DNA of 64,000 nucleotides from Amorphochlora amoebiformis (GCA_054601695.1 BAAHQB010000190.1:1-64000); one strand, 5' to 3'. Numbered from the stretch's first letter, positions 44,576 through 58,859 are shown. Notes: generated by a model not told the origin, from the letters alone. Numbers and translations are program-made.

Positions 44576-45472
44576 TTGAACCAAGTGAGTCAGCCCAGCC
44601 AGATCCTATCTCTGAAGATGTTTCGCTCGCACCTTTTCCGCTGCTCGAACACCTCCATTGCGCTTCCAGCGTCCGCCAAGAAAATCTCCAAGAGCGTCGT
44701 CAAAACCTCGCCGGCTCGCGACCCCAAAACCCTCTCTTCGATGAAGCCCAAGTACGTCAAAGGCATCGAATCCAAGCGCACACGCGTGTTCGTTTCGGGC
44801 CTCTCAAAGACGGGCAAGACTTCGTTCACGGCCGCCGCCAACGCCATCGCGCCCCGCTACATCCAGTTCTTCGACGAACCTGCTCAGGCCTTCCAGGCTC
44901 GCGTCGACATCGTCATTGTCATGGTTGATGCCAGGAGCGTTGATAGTATCCGCCTCGCACCCGTAGCCAAGCGCCAGCTTCAAAGCTTCCTTCGTGACCG
45001 CCCAGGGTTTCTTCTCGTCGGCAACAAGGTCGACACGATTAAGGACAATCACAACGGCGTCCGAACCGGCGCAGCGCTCTTCACGGCCTCCAAGCACGCG
45101 GGATTCGCAAAGTGGTTTGTCGCCTCCGCCAAAGACAATACCAACGTCGACGATATTGTCAAGTACGTGTACAACTGCCATGTCACCAAGCGCAGGCTCA
45201 TCGCCAAGCGCAGGCTCACCCCAACCCCTCCTTCAACTCCGGAGAAAAGAACAGATTTCGCCTTATCCAGTCGACTTAAGCGCGCCTGCCAAGCCCCATG
45301 GACGCCCTCTCCCTCGCCTCCCAAGAAGAGCAAGAAGCGCCAACGCAAGATCTCAAACCCTCGTTCTCATATTCCCAGAGCCTCGCCCGCCACTCCTCCG
45401 ACCCGAGACGATAACAGGTATACAGTGAGAATGCGTCTATCTCGTCAGTTCGAAGAGCTTGGGGAGGCTTAA
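44576..45472 (+). CDS. GTPase-like P-loop protein, copy 1
   Basis: A single uninterrupted 298-codon frame, unlike the exon-rich genes around it, with a GC-rich composition. At about residues 70-210 lies a Ras-like nucleotide-binding core: VFVSGLSKTGKTSF (G1/Walker A), VDIVIVMVDARS at the place of G3, FLLVGNKVD (G4, NKxD) and FVASAKDN (G5, SAK). The usual G3 DxxG is replaced by DARS, so hydrolysis may be altered. The first ~65 residues are basic and Ser/Lys-rich. The last ~80 are Pro/Ser/Lys-rich with PPKKSKKRQRK, a plausible nuclear localisation signal. A start at the internal Met 15 (MFRSHLFRC) is also possible. Function unknown. The twin copy at 56954-57850 differs at about ten residues and is also intact. 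Confidence 0.75.
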   Translation: MNQVSQPSQILSLKMFRSHLFRCSNTSIALPASAKKISKSVVKTSPARDPKTLSSMKPKYVKGIESKRTRVFVSGLSKTGKTSFTAAANAIAPRYIQFFDEPAQAFQARVDIVIVMVDARSVDSIRLAPVAKRQLQSFLRDRPGFLLVGNKVDTIKDNHNGVRTGAALFTASKHAGFAKWFVASAKDNTNVDDIVKYVYNCHVTKRRLIAKRRLTPTPPSTPEKRTDFALSSRLKRACQAPWTPSPSPPKKSKKRQRKISNPRSHIPRASPATPPTRDDNRYTVRMRLSRQFEELGEA

Positions 45473-45689
45473 GTGCTTGTCCTTGTCCTCTGCCTCTGTC
45501 GCCGTACTATGTGTCCTCTACTCCTAGGCCGTCTGTCGTAGTTTAGTAAGGATCGTCTCGCTTGAAGTTGGTTGCGCCTTACCTGATCGATTGAAATCCA
45601 AGCTTCTGCCTCACCGCATCGATTCAAATGCAAGTTTCTGTTACATTATATTAACAACAAAATATCAACTTTCTTCATATTGCCTTACT

Positions 45690-45806
45690 CGTGTATGTAG
45701 ATATAAAGCTACATATTACATCATATATAAATAAATATATATGTATGTACACATACTACATGCCTATGATATACAATCAATATGAATATATATCAATATA
45801 TTTATG

Positions 45807-45874
<68 letters not shown>

Positions 45875-45928
45875 TGTGTGTGTATATATGTATGTATGTA
45901 ATTGATATGCACATATCATAGTACATAC

Positions 45929-45989
<61 letters not shown>

Positions 45990-45997
45990 CATGTGTG

Positions 45998-46061
<64 letters not shown>

Positions 46062-46076
46062 ATATGTATGTGTATA

Positions 46077-46111
<35 letters not shown>

Positions 46112-46230
46112 ATAATGAATACGCGCACAAGTGTTATACATACGCGCGTTTACAAGCACGAACGAAGACACACACGCACATGCACACACAAACAAACACA
46201 CATACACAAAGAGAGAGAGAGAGAGAAATA
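45690..46230. repeat. TA/GT microsatellite block within the left arm
   Basis: TA tracts (about 45800-45870, 45932-45965, 46003-46052), (GT)n tracts (about 45966-45990, 46080-46107) and a CA-rich and (GAGA)n end (about 46165-46227). The right arm has a corresponding but shorter block at about 56100-56720, so the microsatellite has changed length since duplication. Confidence 0.9.
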
Positions 46231-47050
46231 CACGTTCACATCCGAAAACAGAGCAGGGAAAAACCACAAGAAAGAAACGAAATGACATCTGGTGCTGGTC
46301 AGCGTGAAGGAAGATAGGATAGAGCAGAAAAGACTTCCCCATTTTAGACCTTACTAACCCAGCCAAGAGAGAAAAAGCACAAAAGGCTTCGAGACGAGAC
46401 CTGTGGTGTGTCTGGCACGTGAGGTACATTAATACAACTGGGAGTATAAGACGCCTGTGGCTTGCATGATGACCCAGGTCCACCGGTGGGGTCGGCGTTG
46501 CACTGTCGCTGCGGTGGAAAATGGCGTTACAGTTGAGTGACAGCTTAATCTGAATGGAACGTAACGGTATATAGGATTAGAGGAATTGATATCTTCTCAT
46601 ATTATTTTGAATTCGTTGAGGATGATTAGCAGTACATTATTATACAATTGTGTATGTTTCATACATTACTGCAAGATGTTGTGTGCTCACGTACATGTTG
46701 CGTATACACCTAAACCCCTGTATGCACGTCTCTTTCAACAGAAGAACACCACCTTCACAGAAATGAGAGCCATCTGGCCCCATGCCACACAGACACGTGT
46801 TGTTAACACATTTAAAATTAAAACTGTCGCTTAACCAAGAATCAAAAGCACCTTATTTGATCCGAGTTTCTTTCGAAACCCCGGTATTCCTTCTCAACCT
46901 CCGGGGAGCCCCCGCCAAATTGATCCGATACCCCCCCTCGGTCGAAAAGGATCCCCTACTTGCTGCGGCAGGCGGCAACGGGCGCCCAAAGGCCCTGCCT
47001 CCAGGATCTTACGAACATAATTCTCCACGCAAAACCCTCTTCCGACCTCC

Positions 47051-48346
47051 ATGCGAAAAGAAATGCACCAACCAAAACCAAAGGGTTCCCAGAGTGGTCG
47101 GTCCATCGACGACGATGAGTTGATGGTCGCCGGTGGGAGGCACAAGGAGGACCCACCTGCAGTACCCAGACCGCAAGAATTGAGAGAGGGTATGCAAGTG
47201 ACCCAGATAAGGGGAAGCCTGAGGGAGAAGGTTTTCAACTATGTAACGAGCACTGATGGTGAGTACACCCTTTCCTCAGAAAATATAAGCGCCATTTTCG
47301 GAGAAATATGGGTTTTTCGTGATTCTGTACTGGGTATGGTGAGAGGTTCAGGAGAGAAAGGCTAAGAGTGGGGCATTCCTTTGAGGATGGATCTTTTGGG
47401 CATTGAGAAGGGGTTCTGGGAAGGAGGGAGTGAGTGTTTGGATGTGAAAATAAGAGACGTACACTGTGAGATATCATCTTGTTATTGTGGTTTTCCAGCT
47501 GGTCGTGCTGGACTGTCTGACAAGGTTAGAAACAATGTTTTGCTTGATTATACCTATGGAATCAATACTAATGCATGTCTGTACCTATGGAATCAATTCT
47601 TTGCTTGTTTGTACCTATGAAACCAATACTTATGCTTGGTTATACCTTTGGTCGAATACTTATGCTTGTTTATACCTACGGAAGGAATACCTATGCTTGT
47701 CCGTCCTATGGAATCAATACTTATGCTTGTCTGTACCTATGGAATCAATAGATATGCTTGTTTGTACCTATGGAATCTATAGATATGCTTGTCTGTACCT
47801 ATGGAACCAATACTTATGTTTGGTTATACCTATAGAAGCAATACGTCTGCTTGTTTGTACCTATGGAATCAATACTTATGCTTTTCTGTACCAATGGAAC
47901 CAATACTTATGCTTGTTTGTACCTATGGAATCAATACTTATGCTTGTCTGTACCTATGGAATGAATAGATATGCTTGTTTGTACCTATGGAACTTATGCT
48001 TGGTCATACCTAAGGAACCAATACCTATGCTTGTCTGTACCTATGGAACCAATACTTATGCTTATTTGTACCTATCGAACCAATATTTATGCTTGTTTGT
48101 ACCTAAGGAATGAATAGATATGCTTGTTTGTACCTATGGAACCAATACTTATGCTTGGTCATACCTAGGGAACCAATACCTATGCTTGTTTATACCTATG
48201 GAACAAATACTTATTTATGCTTGTCTGTACCTATGGAATGAATAGATATGCTTGTTTGTACCTATGGAACCAATACTTATGCTTGTTTATATCTATGTGT
48301 GTATATAAATGCAATATAATTTCTTAAACACATCTGTACTATATAC

Positions 48347-48403
<57 letters not shown>

Positions 48404-48437
48404 AATTCATAAAATCTAGATACAATGTATATAACTT

Positions 48438-48481
<44 letters not shown>

Positions 48482-48588
48482 CATACATACATATATGTGG
48501 TGGTAACCTACTCTTTGATCAGAGTTGTGGTATCAATCAAGACAGAAGGGAATTTACTTACTGCCAAGAATTTGATTCACTTTACTGA
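47051..48588 (+). CDS. Tentative small spliced gene in the inverted-repeat loop
   Basis: Proposed exons: 47051-47258, 47499-47524, 48523-48588. Together they give 300 nt, a 99-residue product ending FDSLY. The first exon is charged and Pro/Gly-rich ([20 protein letters not shown], then [20 protein letters not shown]) and ends at a strong donor GATG followed by GTGAGT. The second is only 26 nt, after a good pyrimidine tract and TTTTCCAG. The third follows a CTTTGATCAG acceptor and ends in TGA. Phases agree. I do not recognise a family. The first exon is fairly convincing; the last is a guess. The upstream segment (about 46850-47050) is unusually GC-rich and could be a promoter or an extra 5' exon. 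Confidence 0.4.
47540..48300. repeat. ~31-bp minisatellite, about 24 units
   Basis: Units of TACCTATGGAATCAATACTT plus ATGCTTGTCTG are tandemly repeated with variants TAGATATG, CCAATACC and others. The array begins about 15 bases after a GT donor (GTTAGAAAC) and lies in the proposed second intron of the small gene. The long forward frame reading [11 protein letters not shown] is a translation of the repeat. Confidence 0.95.
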
Positions 48589-49006
48589 GTTTCAATATCA
48601 ACTAATGCAGAAATTGCCCAAAGATTGAATTATACTCATATACAAATTTGAATGAAATACGTTTGCCGCGTATTCCATATTCCCACTTACCTCAGCGAAA
48701 GGAGTGATCAAATATTGAACAAGTCCAAACACTAGTTAGGCAAGCAAGTGATAGATACCGTTCATCATATCAATTTTTTTTTTTTTTTTTAAACGGCATC
48801 CCACCCCACCCGTCGCTTGTAGGTATCTATCTGAATTGAGATTCCTCCGACAATTAAGTCATCATAGGATTAGTCCCGACAAGCGACAGTTGTATATATT
48901 TTCTTAAGCGACATATACCAGGCCCCAATCTACCAGACCATTTTTGGGATATCAAGATAAATCCCCTAATACCCATACATTTCCCAAGGGAAATATGGCC
49001 TGGATA

Positions 49007-49079
<73 letters not shown>

Positions 49080-49202
49080 CATTATACAGGTCAGGATTCT
49101 CGGTCAGACCGTCCGATATCAAAGGGATTTAGAGGAGGTCATATACATACATATATACATATGTATATATACGTATATATACATATTAATAATATATATA
49201 TA

Positions 49203-49249
<47 letters not shown>

Positions 49250-49936
49250 TATTATAAATATATATCATATTTAGCTACAAGAGCTCCTGGATTATAAAGC
49301 GTTCCCAATACCGTTATTTGACGAAAAATCTCCAACCTATACAAATACCAAAACACGGTATATATAAAAATACATACATATATATATATATATATAATAT
49401 ATATATAAATATATTATAATATGTAGGGTTTGGGGTGATGGATTAGAAGACTCCCCAATCAATCGACCATTGATAGCGTTTCAGGTATATCATAACTCTA
49501 CCTATACCTATATCACCCATATACGCCTAACTATATAATGTTTACTCATAGCATTTCAGCTGTATAACCATATAACCCTACCTATATCATATTAACACAT
49601 ATCATTTCAGGCATATACGCCTATCTATATCATAGGTTCTCATATTATTTCAGCTATATAGCTATATAACCCATTCCATATCATATGTAGAAATACCAGT
49701 TCAGGTATATATAAGCATATAAAGCCTATCTATATCATATATGCATACATATCATTTTTTAGATATATAAACATATTACGCCTTCCTATACTTATATATC
49801 ATTTCAGGCGTATGCTTATATACGCTGATTTATGCTCATATGTATACATATGCTTCTGCACAACATTGTAGGACCAGACGAAATATTCATAAATAAAAGT
49901 AAACAATATATATGTATATATATGTATATATATATT

Positions 49937-49969
<33 letters not shown>

Positions 49970-50079
49970 ATGTGCGTATTCATATGTATGTACGTATTCA
50001 TATGTATGTATATTTTTGTGTCTGTGGTTTTAAATATGTCAAACATATATTTGTTTATATATATATATATATATATATT

Positions 50080-50114
<35 letters not shown>

Positions 50115-50171
50115 TGATAGGTTGCGAAAAGCAAGTTCCATGGCTATTCTCGCCTTATTGCAGAGGTCATA

Positions 50172-50221
<50 letters not shown>

Positions 50222-51257
50222 ATTAGGTTTGTATATATCCATGCAAATCTGGTCGATATTCATTTAGAATGCAGTTTCTGCCCCATATGCCATTTGAATC
50301 TATATTCTGGTTCAAAAGTCATTTGAATGCCTTTTCTGGTTCATATGGCATTTGAATGTATATTCTGGTTCATATGGCATTTGAATGTATATTCTGCCTC
50401 ATATATGCATTTGAATGCATTCTCTGGTTCATATGGCATTTGAATGTATATTCTGCCTCATATGCCCTGAGAATGTATATATTCCAGTTCATATGCCTTT
50501 ATGTACAGATTTTGGTTAACATGCGCTTTTAATATCCAACACGTTTATGTATTCAACATATTATAGAATATAGGTAAAGTAGATATATATATATATATTT
50601 CTTTACTAAAAGATGTATGTATGTACACCGTTCCTAGGCTTGCGATGAGGACAACGATATATGTTATCCCGGATATACTTATAAGCTATATGCTATAATC
50701 CTATCGAATGGGTATAGATTATATGAAATACCCCTACGTATATTTATGTACATGCCCAAACCAGCAGGGTCGCCATTGCACACCAGCAGATGTCCCCTGT
50801 GTCAGCAGCAACACATATTACATATTGTATGGCGAATTTACGACGCTTGAACGTCCAGAATTTCTTTTCGTCGCCATTCTTTGGCTTATTGACCATGCAG
50901 TCAGTGCTATCGGTTACAACGAGCAGTATTCTCCCGGCCCAGTGGGGTGAATAATCGAATTGTATAGATTAATGAGCGATATATCCTTCATAGTGTATAC
51001 GAGGAAGACGATAGGTTTCCAAATCTTATTGGCGTATGTCTGACGACACTTAAATTACATGTCTATATACTGCGTGACCTAGATATATATTGCATAAATG
51101 TAGGCTCATGAGCAGCTCCTTGATTGAGATGTAGAACTATCCCATATAGATTTATATATGTAAATGAACTTGTGTATACTCACTATAATATATATATATG
51201 AAAGATTATAATACATATATACCAGTATATGTATACATAATTAGTGTTTCAGATGGC

Positions 51258-51317
<60 letters not shown>

Positions 51318-51473
51318 TTATATATATTAACATGCATATAGATGTAGACATAATTGGTATTTTCGGATGGCGATGTGTTTTTTTTAAATATATTTGTATA
51401 CATATGTATTGTATTTATACATTTTAACATGCATATATACTGGTAGATGTAGACATAATTAGTGTTTCGGATG

Positions 51474-51531
<58 letters not shown>

Positions 51532-51631
51532 ATATATATGTGTGTGTGTATATATACGTACTATATTTTTATATATTACCTTGCATATATACTAGTAGAT
51601 GTAGACATAATTGGTATTTCGGATGGCGATG

Positions 51632-51697
<66 letters not shown>

Positions 51698-51966
51698 ATA
51701 TATATGTATAAATTTTTATATATACATATATATATATATATATGTTATATTTTTATATATTAACATGCATATATACTAGTAGATGTCGACATAATTGGCA
51801 TTTCTTATGGTGATGTGTGTATATATATGTGTGTTTATATGTGTTAACATATATACATATATACTAGTAGGTATTTCGAATGGTGATGTGTGTGGCGATG
51901 TGAAACAATGGGACAAATGTACCGACACTCAGGTTACTATATACATATATATATATATATACACAA

Positions 51967-52000
<34 letters not shown>

Positions 52001-52088
52001 ATACATATATGCGTGTGTGATATGTGTATATTACTTAATTTTAGAATACTACTAGAGAGAGTTTTTAAGAATACTTAATACGGATTAT

Positions 52089-52133
<45 letters not shown>

Positions 52134-52188
52134 ATATGCATATATATAATATATATTTATAAATTTTAATCTTATATATATATATATA

Positions 52189-52251
<63 letters not shown>

Positions 52252-52430
52252 CAAAATATATATATATATATTTAGATGCGTATGTATACATGTATGTGTG
52301 TATATGTACACATGTGTGTATATATACATATAATGTATATATATGCACTTAGAAGTGGAAGAAATTGCACCAGCTGCAGCCGGTCAACTCCATATCATAT
52401 ACACAAATGCATATATTTATATATAATATG

Positions 52431-52489
<59 letters not shown>

Positions 52490-52540
52490 ATGTGTATACA
52501 TAAATACTCAAATCACATACGTAAGTATATACATATATAT

Positions 52541-52581
<41 letters not shown>

Positions 52582-54930
52582 TTATATAGTATAATATATA
52601 TATATATATATATGCATATGTATACATCATATAAACGTTCATAAATACATATGTATACGTATAAACTTACATAAATACATATAATATATATATATACATG
52701 GATATGTGTGTATATTTACATCTACGCAGGTGCCGTTTTAGGAGGCGGTAGGAGCGCCATTAGCATCTAAGCCATTTTCCGTCGCCTAAATCCCACTCAC
52801 GTGTTGGGATCTCCAATCTCCTCGCTCCCGTCTCTCCTCTCTCTGCGTGGCTACCCCCTCAGCCAAGAACCCCATGTTACAAGGCTGATCGATAGGATAT
52901 CACCAGCCTTGACCAAAAGGAGATACCATGTCTCATGCCGCATTTTTTTTTTTTTGAACACTGTTTTTTCATCCTTTTAAGTGATTTTTTCCGAATTGTG
53001 TTCATTTGTTCAGAAATAGAGAGCTTAAAGCAAGAGGGTTTAGAGCAAGAGTGTCCCTAAACCTTCTCGCTTTACAGATGAGATGGTTTTTTTTTCTACG
53101 TCGTTGCTTTCGAATGCAATCTCACTAATTATTCGTCGGTCGTCGACAAAGCAGTAATATGCACTAGTCTTGGATGTTGAGCATTGGGAGTGTAAGGATT
53201 TCTTTCAATCGTATATGTTTCATTTTCCTTCTGTCCTGTTAGCTCCTCTCAACCTTTGTCCTCTCTGTCGAGAGAGATAGAGAGAGAGTGTAGTCAAGAT
53301 ATGTATTTCGTCCCTTCTCTCTCTCGAGTAGTCAAGACATGTATGTCTTTTTAATTTCTTTTACCCCTTTTGCCTCAGGACTACCTGTACAGTGGTCGAA
53401 GATTCCTTCCTTCTATCCTTAAACAAATTATCTTTCCTATTTTTTTTTTTCCACTTTTGAAAAAGTTGGATTTTTGGGTTTTGTGTCGCTCTTTTTTATC
53501 ACTTTCCTATTTTCTTTTCGGCTTGGTTATTAAAAAATATGTACATTATGAAATATATATTTATATATAACGAATATAAATGTATATTGTACAAATAGAT
53601 ATAAATATATACATATATATATATAGATATATATATGTATATCATATTATACATATATATATATGTATATTATTTATAAATCGATAGATGTCGGACCTCC
53701 AAGCCGATCTTAAGAATTCGTACAAAAGTGTTTTTTTTTTCCAAAGTCTCCATGCGTTAGGTTGCTTACGATTCCCCGCTATCTACGCTACTCCCCAACA
53801 GTTCAGGTCTTGGCATGATCGATACCTAGATATAGGGATATCCTAGACGGTATCTTAGGACCGTGTGGATGTATCATCTCATACACTAGCTGGAAACCAA
53901 CTGCTTGAACGAAACCGGTGGTCAAACGTGGTGCACATACAATATGTCTGCTCAGCCAATGCACATCAGACCAGAATATGAGTTCAACAACTTGCTGGGA
54001 TTGGATGCATTCATATACGAGTTGTACTGACATTCTGGTCGGAACATTGTGTATAAGCTTGAGTAGACATATCATAAGTTGTGTATCGTGTAATAACGGT
54101 CCTTAGACTGTTAGGGCAGGCGGTTAGAGTGGGAATTTCGAAGCGACAAGTCTTACATTGTACAGTTAAATTTCGGATATGGTAACTCTGTAACTACGGT
54201 AATAGATTAGAATTCGATATGCATAGATGAGCTAGATGAGTGTGTACAATCTAGACAATTTTCCAGATTATCAAGATGTAAATTAGATAATCTCTAGACT
54301 AGTATATCTAGTTTTATCCAGAGTACTACTAGAACTCTACTAGAGTATTGCCAACCTTTTGTTTTTAATTAGACCTAGAGTACTAATGCATATCTATGTA
54401 TAGCCTAGATAGCTCTTGATAGCTGTTCTGTTTATACTAGTATTACTAGATTAGTTTCGTAGTCTAGTAGTAGCCTAGGTAGATATGTCTAGCATATGTC
54501 CAGTATATTTAGAAATAGCACTGCTCAGATGGACAGCTATCTCTCTAGAGTGCTAGAGTGTTGTCTAGAGTCTAGAGTCTAGAGAGTGTGCATCTCGAAG
54601 GAGGAGGTTCGTTCCCCCAATTGTTAACATGGAATCTCACTATACATCTCCCTGTGAAGATCTGGATTTAGGAATTGTCAACTAATTCAAGTTTTTTTTT
54701 GTTAATATTACAGACTAGATCTACAGAGGGAAAATCCACCATGTAGATCAATGCAAAGCCCTGTAAGTGTAATCGCGACGTTATCTATGTTATTAGCATC
54801 TCTAGTAGATTTTCTAGGTTGAGATCGTAGATTACATCTGTCTAGTTTCAAGTGTTGGATCTACTACTCTACCCGTCTACCTATTGTACATGTTTCACCT
54901 GGTATTTATACACTTACACATGTGTCACGG

Positions 54931-54972
<42 letters not shown>

Positions 54973-55113
54973 TATTATACTATGATATACATGTATACAT
55001 ACATACATATATATATATATGTATATGTATATTATATATGTATATATATGTATACATGTATATGTATCATAGGCTATAGTATACTATGATATATACTCAC
55101 TGAGTTAATGTGT

Positions 55114-55158
<45 letters not shown>

Positions 55159-55587
55159 TATATATATAAATATGTATATAAATATATTATAGTATATGTA
55201 CAGTATATATATATTATATCTAGTATATAGCTATATAATTACCGTACATCTGAGTGACGTACCGCGAGTACCGGCCACTACCGAGTGCAAGGGATAAATA
55301 ATCCAAGCCTTATCGCAAGCATCGAAATAGTTGCATTGAGGTGTTGTGGCTTAGACCTTTGGGCATTTTCGTTTACCGATAGAACTGAGTTTAATTCTTC
55401 GCGTTATGGGTTCCCACGTGCAAGGTCTGAGAAGTGATTTACACCTCCAAGGAGAAGCATACCTAAGAGAAGGATTATGAGTCGGGATGGTGCGTGGAGG
55501 TTGTATAACGGCCCTCACTTATATAAAAGTTGACATGTTTCTGTTGAAAGAGAGGTGTATATGGGTTTGGTTATGTATCATAGTTCA

Positions 55588-56341
55588 ATTAATACACACA
55601 ACATGTACCTGAGCACACAAAATCTTGCATAAACGTATGCAACATATGTATAATTATTATTATAATTCCTCAACAAATTCAAAATAAGAAGATATCACCG
55701 GATTCAATTCCTCTAATCCCACTTGACGGCTAAAGTATCAAACCTTTAATAGTATTACCTAATGGTCAAGGTTACAGTTCCATTCAGATTAGGGAATGAC
55801 TCGATCTGTAACGCCATTTTACAACGCAACCGGCGACGACAGGGCGACACCGACCGACCCCTCGGTGGACCTCGGCCATCACACAAGTCGCAGGCGTATT
55901 ATACTCCCAGTTTGTATGAATGAAACACTGTACTCCCACCTGTGAGACACACCGCGGGTCTCGTTTCGAAGCCTCTTATCGCGTCTTCTCGCTTGGCTGG
56001 GGTTGTAAGGTATAGTGTGGATTGCTCTTATATGCTCCACGCTGTCTTGCACAATATATAATTTATTTCATTTCTTTCTTGTGGTTTTTCCCTGCTTTGC
56101 TTCGGATGTGAACAAGTATTTCTCTCTCTCTCTGTGTGTGTGTGTATGTGTGTTTGTTCGTGTGTATGCGAGCATGTGCGTGTGTGTCTTCGTTGGTGCT
56201 TATAAACGCGCGTATATATTACTTGTGCAATTTTTCATTATACAAATACATATACATATATATATATATATGTAATATATACACACACATATATATATAT
56301 ATATATATGTATATATTTATTATATATACATATATATATTA

Positions 56342-56376
<35 letters not shown>

Positions 56377-56489
56377 TATATATATTATATATATATATAT
56401 TATATAAAATATATATATATATATATGTATATATACTATTATATGTGTATATCAATTAGATAAATACATTTATACAGACACACTCATAT

Positions 56490-56534
<45 letters not shown>

Positions 56535-56556
56535 TATATAATATATTTACCATTAC

Positions 56557-56587
<31 letters not shown>

Positions 56588-58442
56588 TGTGTATATATAT
56601 ATATATATACATATTGATATGTATTCATATTGATTGTATATTATAGTCATGTAGTATGTGTGTACTATAAGTATATACCTATATATATACTTATTTATAT
56701 ATGATGTAATATGTAGCTTAATATCTACATACACGAGTAAGGCAATTTGAACAAAGTTGATATTTTGTTGTTAATATAATGTAACAGAAACTTGGATTCG
56801 AATCGATGCGGTGAGGCAGAAGCTTGGATTTCAATCGATCAGGTAAGGCGCAACCAACTTCAAGCAAGTCAATCCTTTACTAAACTACGACAGACGGCCT
56901 AGGCGTAGAGGACACATAGTACGGCGACAGAGGCAGAGGACAAGGACAAGCCCTTAAGCCTCCCCAAGCTCTTCGAACTGACGAGATAGTCGAATTTTCA
57001 CTGTATACCTGTTATCGTCTCGGGTCGGAGGAGTGGCGGGCGAGGCTCTGGGATTATGAGAACGAGGGTTTGAGATCTTGCGTTGGCGCTTCTTGCTCTT
57101 CTTGGGAGGCGAGGGAGAGGGCGTCCATGGGGCTTGGCAGGCGCGCTTAAGTCGACTGGATAAGGCGAAATCTGTTCTTTTCTCCGGAGTTGAAGGAGGG
57201 GTTGGGGTGAGAATGCCCCGGGCGATGAGCCTGCGCTTGGTGACATGGCAGTTGTACACGTACTTGACAATATCGTCGACGTTGGTATTGTCTTTGGCGG
57301 AGGCGACGAACCACTTTGCGAATCCCGCGTGCTTGGAGGCCGTGAAGAGCGCTGCACCGGTTCGGACGCCGTTATGATTGTCCTTAATCGTGTCCACCTT
57401 GTTGCCGACGAGAAAAAACCCTGGGCGGTCACGAAGGAAGCTTTGAAGCTGGCGCTTGGCTACGGGTGCGAGGCGGATACTATCAACGCTCCTGGCATCA
57501 ACCATGACAATGACGATGTCGACGCGAGCCTGGAAGGCCTGAGCAGGTTCGTCGAAGAATTGGATGTAACGGGGCGCGATGGCGTTGGCGGCGGCCGTGA
57601 ACGAAGTCTTGCCGGTCTTTGAGAGGCCCGAAACGAACACGCGTGTGCGCTTGGATTCGATGCCTTCGACGTACTTGGGTTTCATCGAAGAGAGGGTTTT
57701 GGAGTCGCGAGCCGGCGAGGTTTTGACGGCGCTCTTGGAGATTTTCTTGGCGGACGCTGGAAGCGCGATGGAGGTGTTCGAGCAGCGGAAAAGGTGCGAG
57801 CGAAACATCTTCAGAGATAGGGTCTGGCTGGGCTGGCTCACTTGGTTCAACTGGGAAGCTGTTTGGTTTTACGCAGTTGCAGTGTGTGCGTGGGAAAGTG
57901 TTTGGGCTCCAGCGCTCGTGATCGTTTCCGACGAAAGTGAGATACTTTCGCCCAAATCTCATCAATGCCGGAGCCATCCGTTACTTATTTGACCTTAAGG
58001 GTATTAACACCAAGGGCAACATTGGTATGTGATGCAGGGATTCCGGTTACTGTCAAGGGCTTGATTGTTTCCGATTGAGATATTAGGCCTTAGAGACGAT
58101 ATGCCAATATCGCCATTGTTTGCGTGATTGTGGATTGCCGTGTCGTTAACAGCTGTCGTCGTGAGCATCTGAGTCGTTCACCGTGGAATCATGCTCAGGA
58201 CGTCTCGAGACCATTCACGGAACATCAGGGCAGCATCACAGAGGCATCGCGCAAGCACCGAAGCATCACAAGAGCATCCCAGAAGTATCGCAAAAGCATC
58301 GCAGAAGCATCGTAGAAGCATCGCAGAAGCATCGCAGAAGCATCGGGAACAGCGATTGAGAATGGGAATGAAGGTGTTGCAGACCGAGGAGACGATATCA
58401 AACATCGACACTGCCTATCACCACTTGGATGTATATGTGAAT
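55588..58442 (-). repeat. Right arm of the large inverted repeat
   Basis: Reverse-complement copy of 44023-46712. The inner end shows GATATCACCGGATTCAATTC CTCTAATCC against the left arm's GATTAGAGGAATTGATATC. The outer end shows CTGCCTATCACCACTTGGAT, after which both copies pass into TA repeats. The right arm has extra GAAGCATC minisatellite units and small indels, such as CGTTAACAGCTGTCGT near 58145. Confidence 0.92.
56954..57850 (-). CDS. GTPase-like P-loop protein, copy 2
   Basis: The reverse-strand twin of the gene at 44576-45472: the same 298-codon length, with all motifs kept (GLSKTGKTSF, VDARS, GNKVD, ASAKDN, PPKKSKKRQRK). Replacements seen include Ile to Thr near residue 10, Val to Ala at KSVVK, Pro to Ser at RDPK, Lys to Glu at KYVKG, Leu to Phe at FLLVG, AKRRL to ARGIL, and a few near the C-terminus. 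No stop or frameshift has arisen in either copy, which argues for recent duplication, gene conversion or selection. The function is unknown. Confidence 0.75.
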   Translation of the reverse strand: MNQVSQPSQTLSLKMFRSHLFRCSNTSIALPASAKKISKSAVKTSPARDSKTLSSMKPKYVEGIESKRTRVFVSGLSKTGKTSFTAAANAIAPRYIQFFDEPAQAFQARVDIVIVMVDARSVDSIRLAPVAKRQLQSFLRDRPGFFLVGNKVDTIKDNHNGVRTGAALFTASKHAGFAKWFVASAKDNTNVDDIVKYVYNCHVTKRRLIARGILTPTPPSTPEKRTDFALSSRLKRACQAPWTPSPSPPKKSKKRQRKISNPRSHNPRASPATPPTRDDNRYTVKIRLSRQFEELGEA

Positions 58443-58534
58443 ATATATATATATGTGTGTGTATGTATATATATTTACTTTTATGTATATATAAATATAA
58501 TATACATAAAGATGTATATATATGTATGTATATG

Positions 58535-58566
<32 letters not shown>

Positions 58567-58596
58567 CATATATATATATATATAATATACATAAAG

Positions 58597-58627
<31 letters not shown>

Positions 58628-58772
58628 TATGTGTATTTACATACATGTGTATACAAATATGTACATATCATTATCTACATCTGTATATATGCAAATATAT
58701 ATCCATATGTGTTTTTAGTACATATAATATATATGAGACTAATTACATTTATACTCATATATATATATATAT

Positions 58773-58812
<40 letters not shown>

Positions 58813-58859
58813 TTGTATATCTACATATTTACACTTGTATGTACATATATGCACATGTT

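Larger units (their letters stand above)
46713..55587. other. Region between the inverted-repeat arms
   Basis: 8.9 kb. It contains one tentative spliced gene (47051-48588) and minisatellites at 47540-48295, 49480-49830 (TATATCATATCATTTCAGG units) and 50260-50510 (TCATATGGCATTTGAATGTA units). TA blocks and a ~110-130 bp repeat with CTAGTAGATGTAGACATAAT and GGTATTTCGGATGGCGATGT occur at about 51220-51900. From 52720 to 55590 the sequence is largely unique, with no convincing gene. A frame at 50708-50950 (80 codons, start MGIDYMKYPYVYLC) and one at 53803-54075 on the reverse strand (90 codons, QLVYE twice) cannot be assigned. Confidence 0.55.

Noticed and set aside
44590-44847. Antisense frames opposite the GTPase-like genes
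   Set aside because: They are shadows of a GC-rich coding strand; the forward frame has the nucleotide-binding motifs.
47466-48113. 215-codon forward frame rich in [11 protein letters not shown] repeats
   Set aside because: The frame is produced by the ~31-bp intronic minisatellite. Units change phase and sequence as noncoding repeats do.
53803-54075. Reverse-strand 90-codon frame with two QLVYE segments
   Set aside because: The frame has no recognisable family or clear splice context; it is mentioned only within the loop description.
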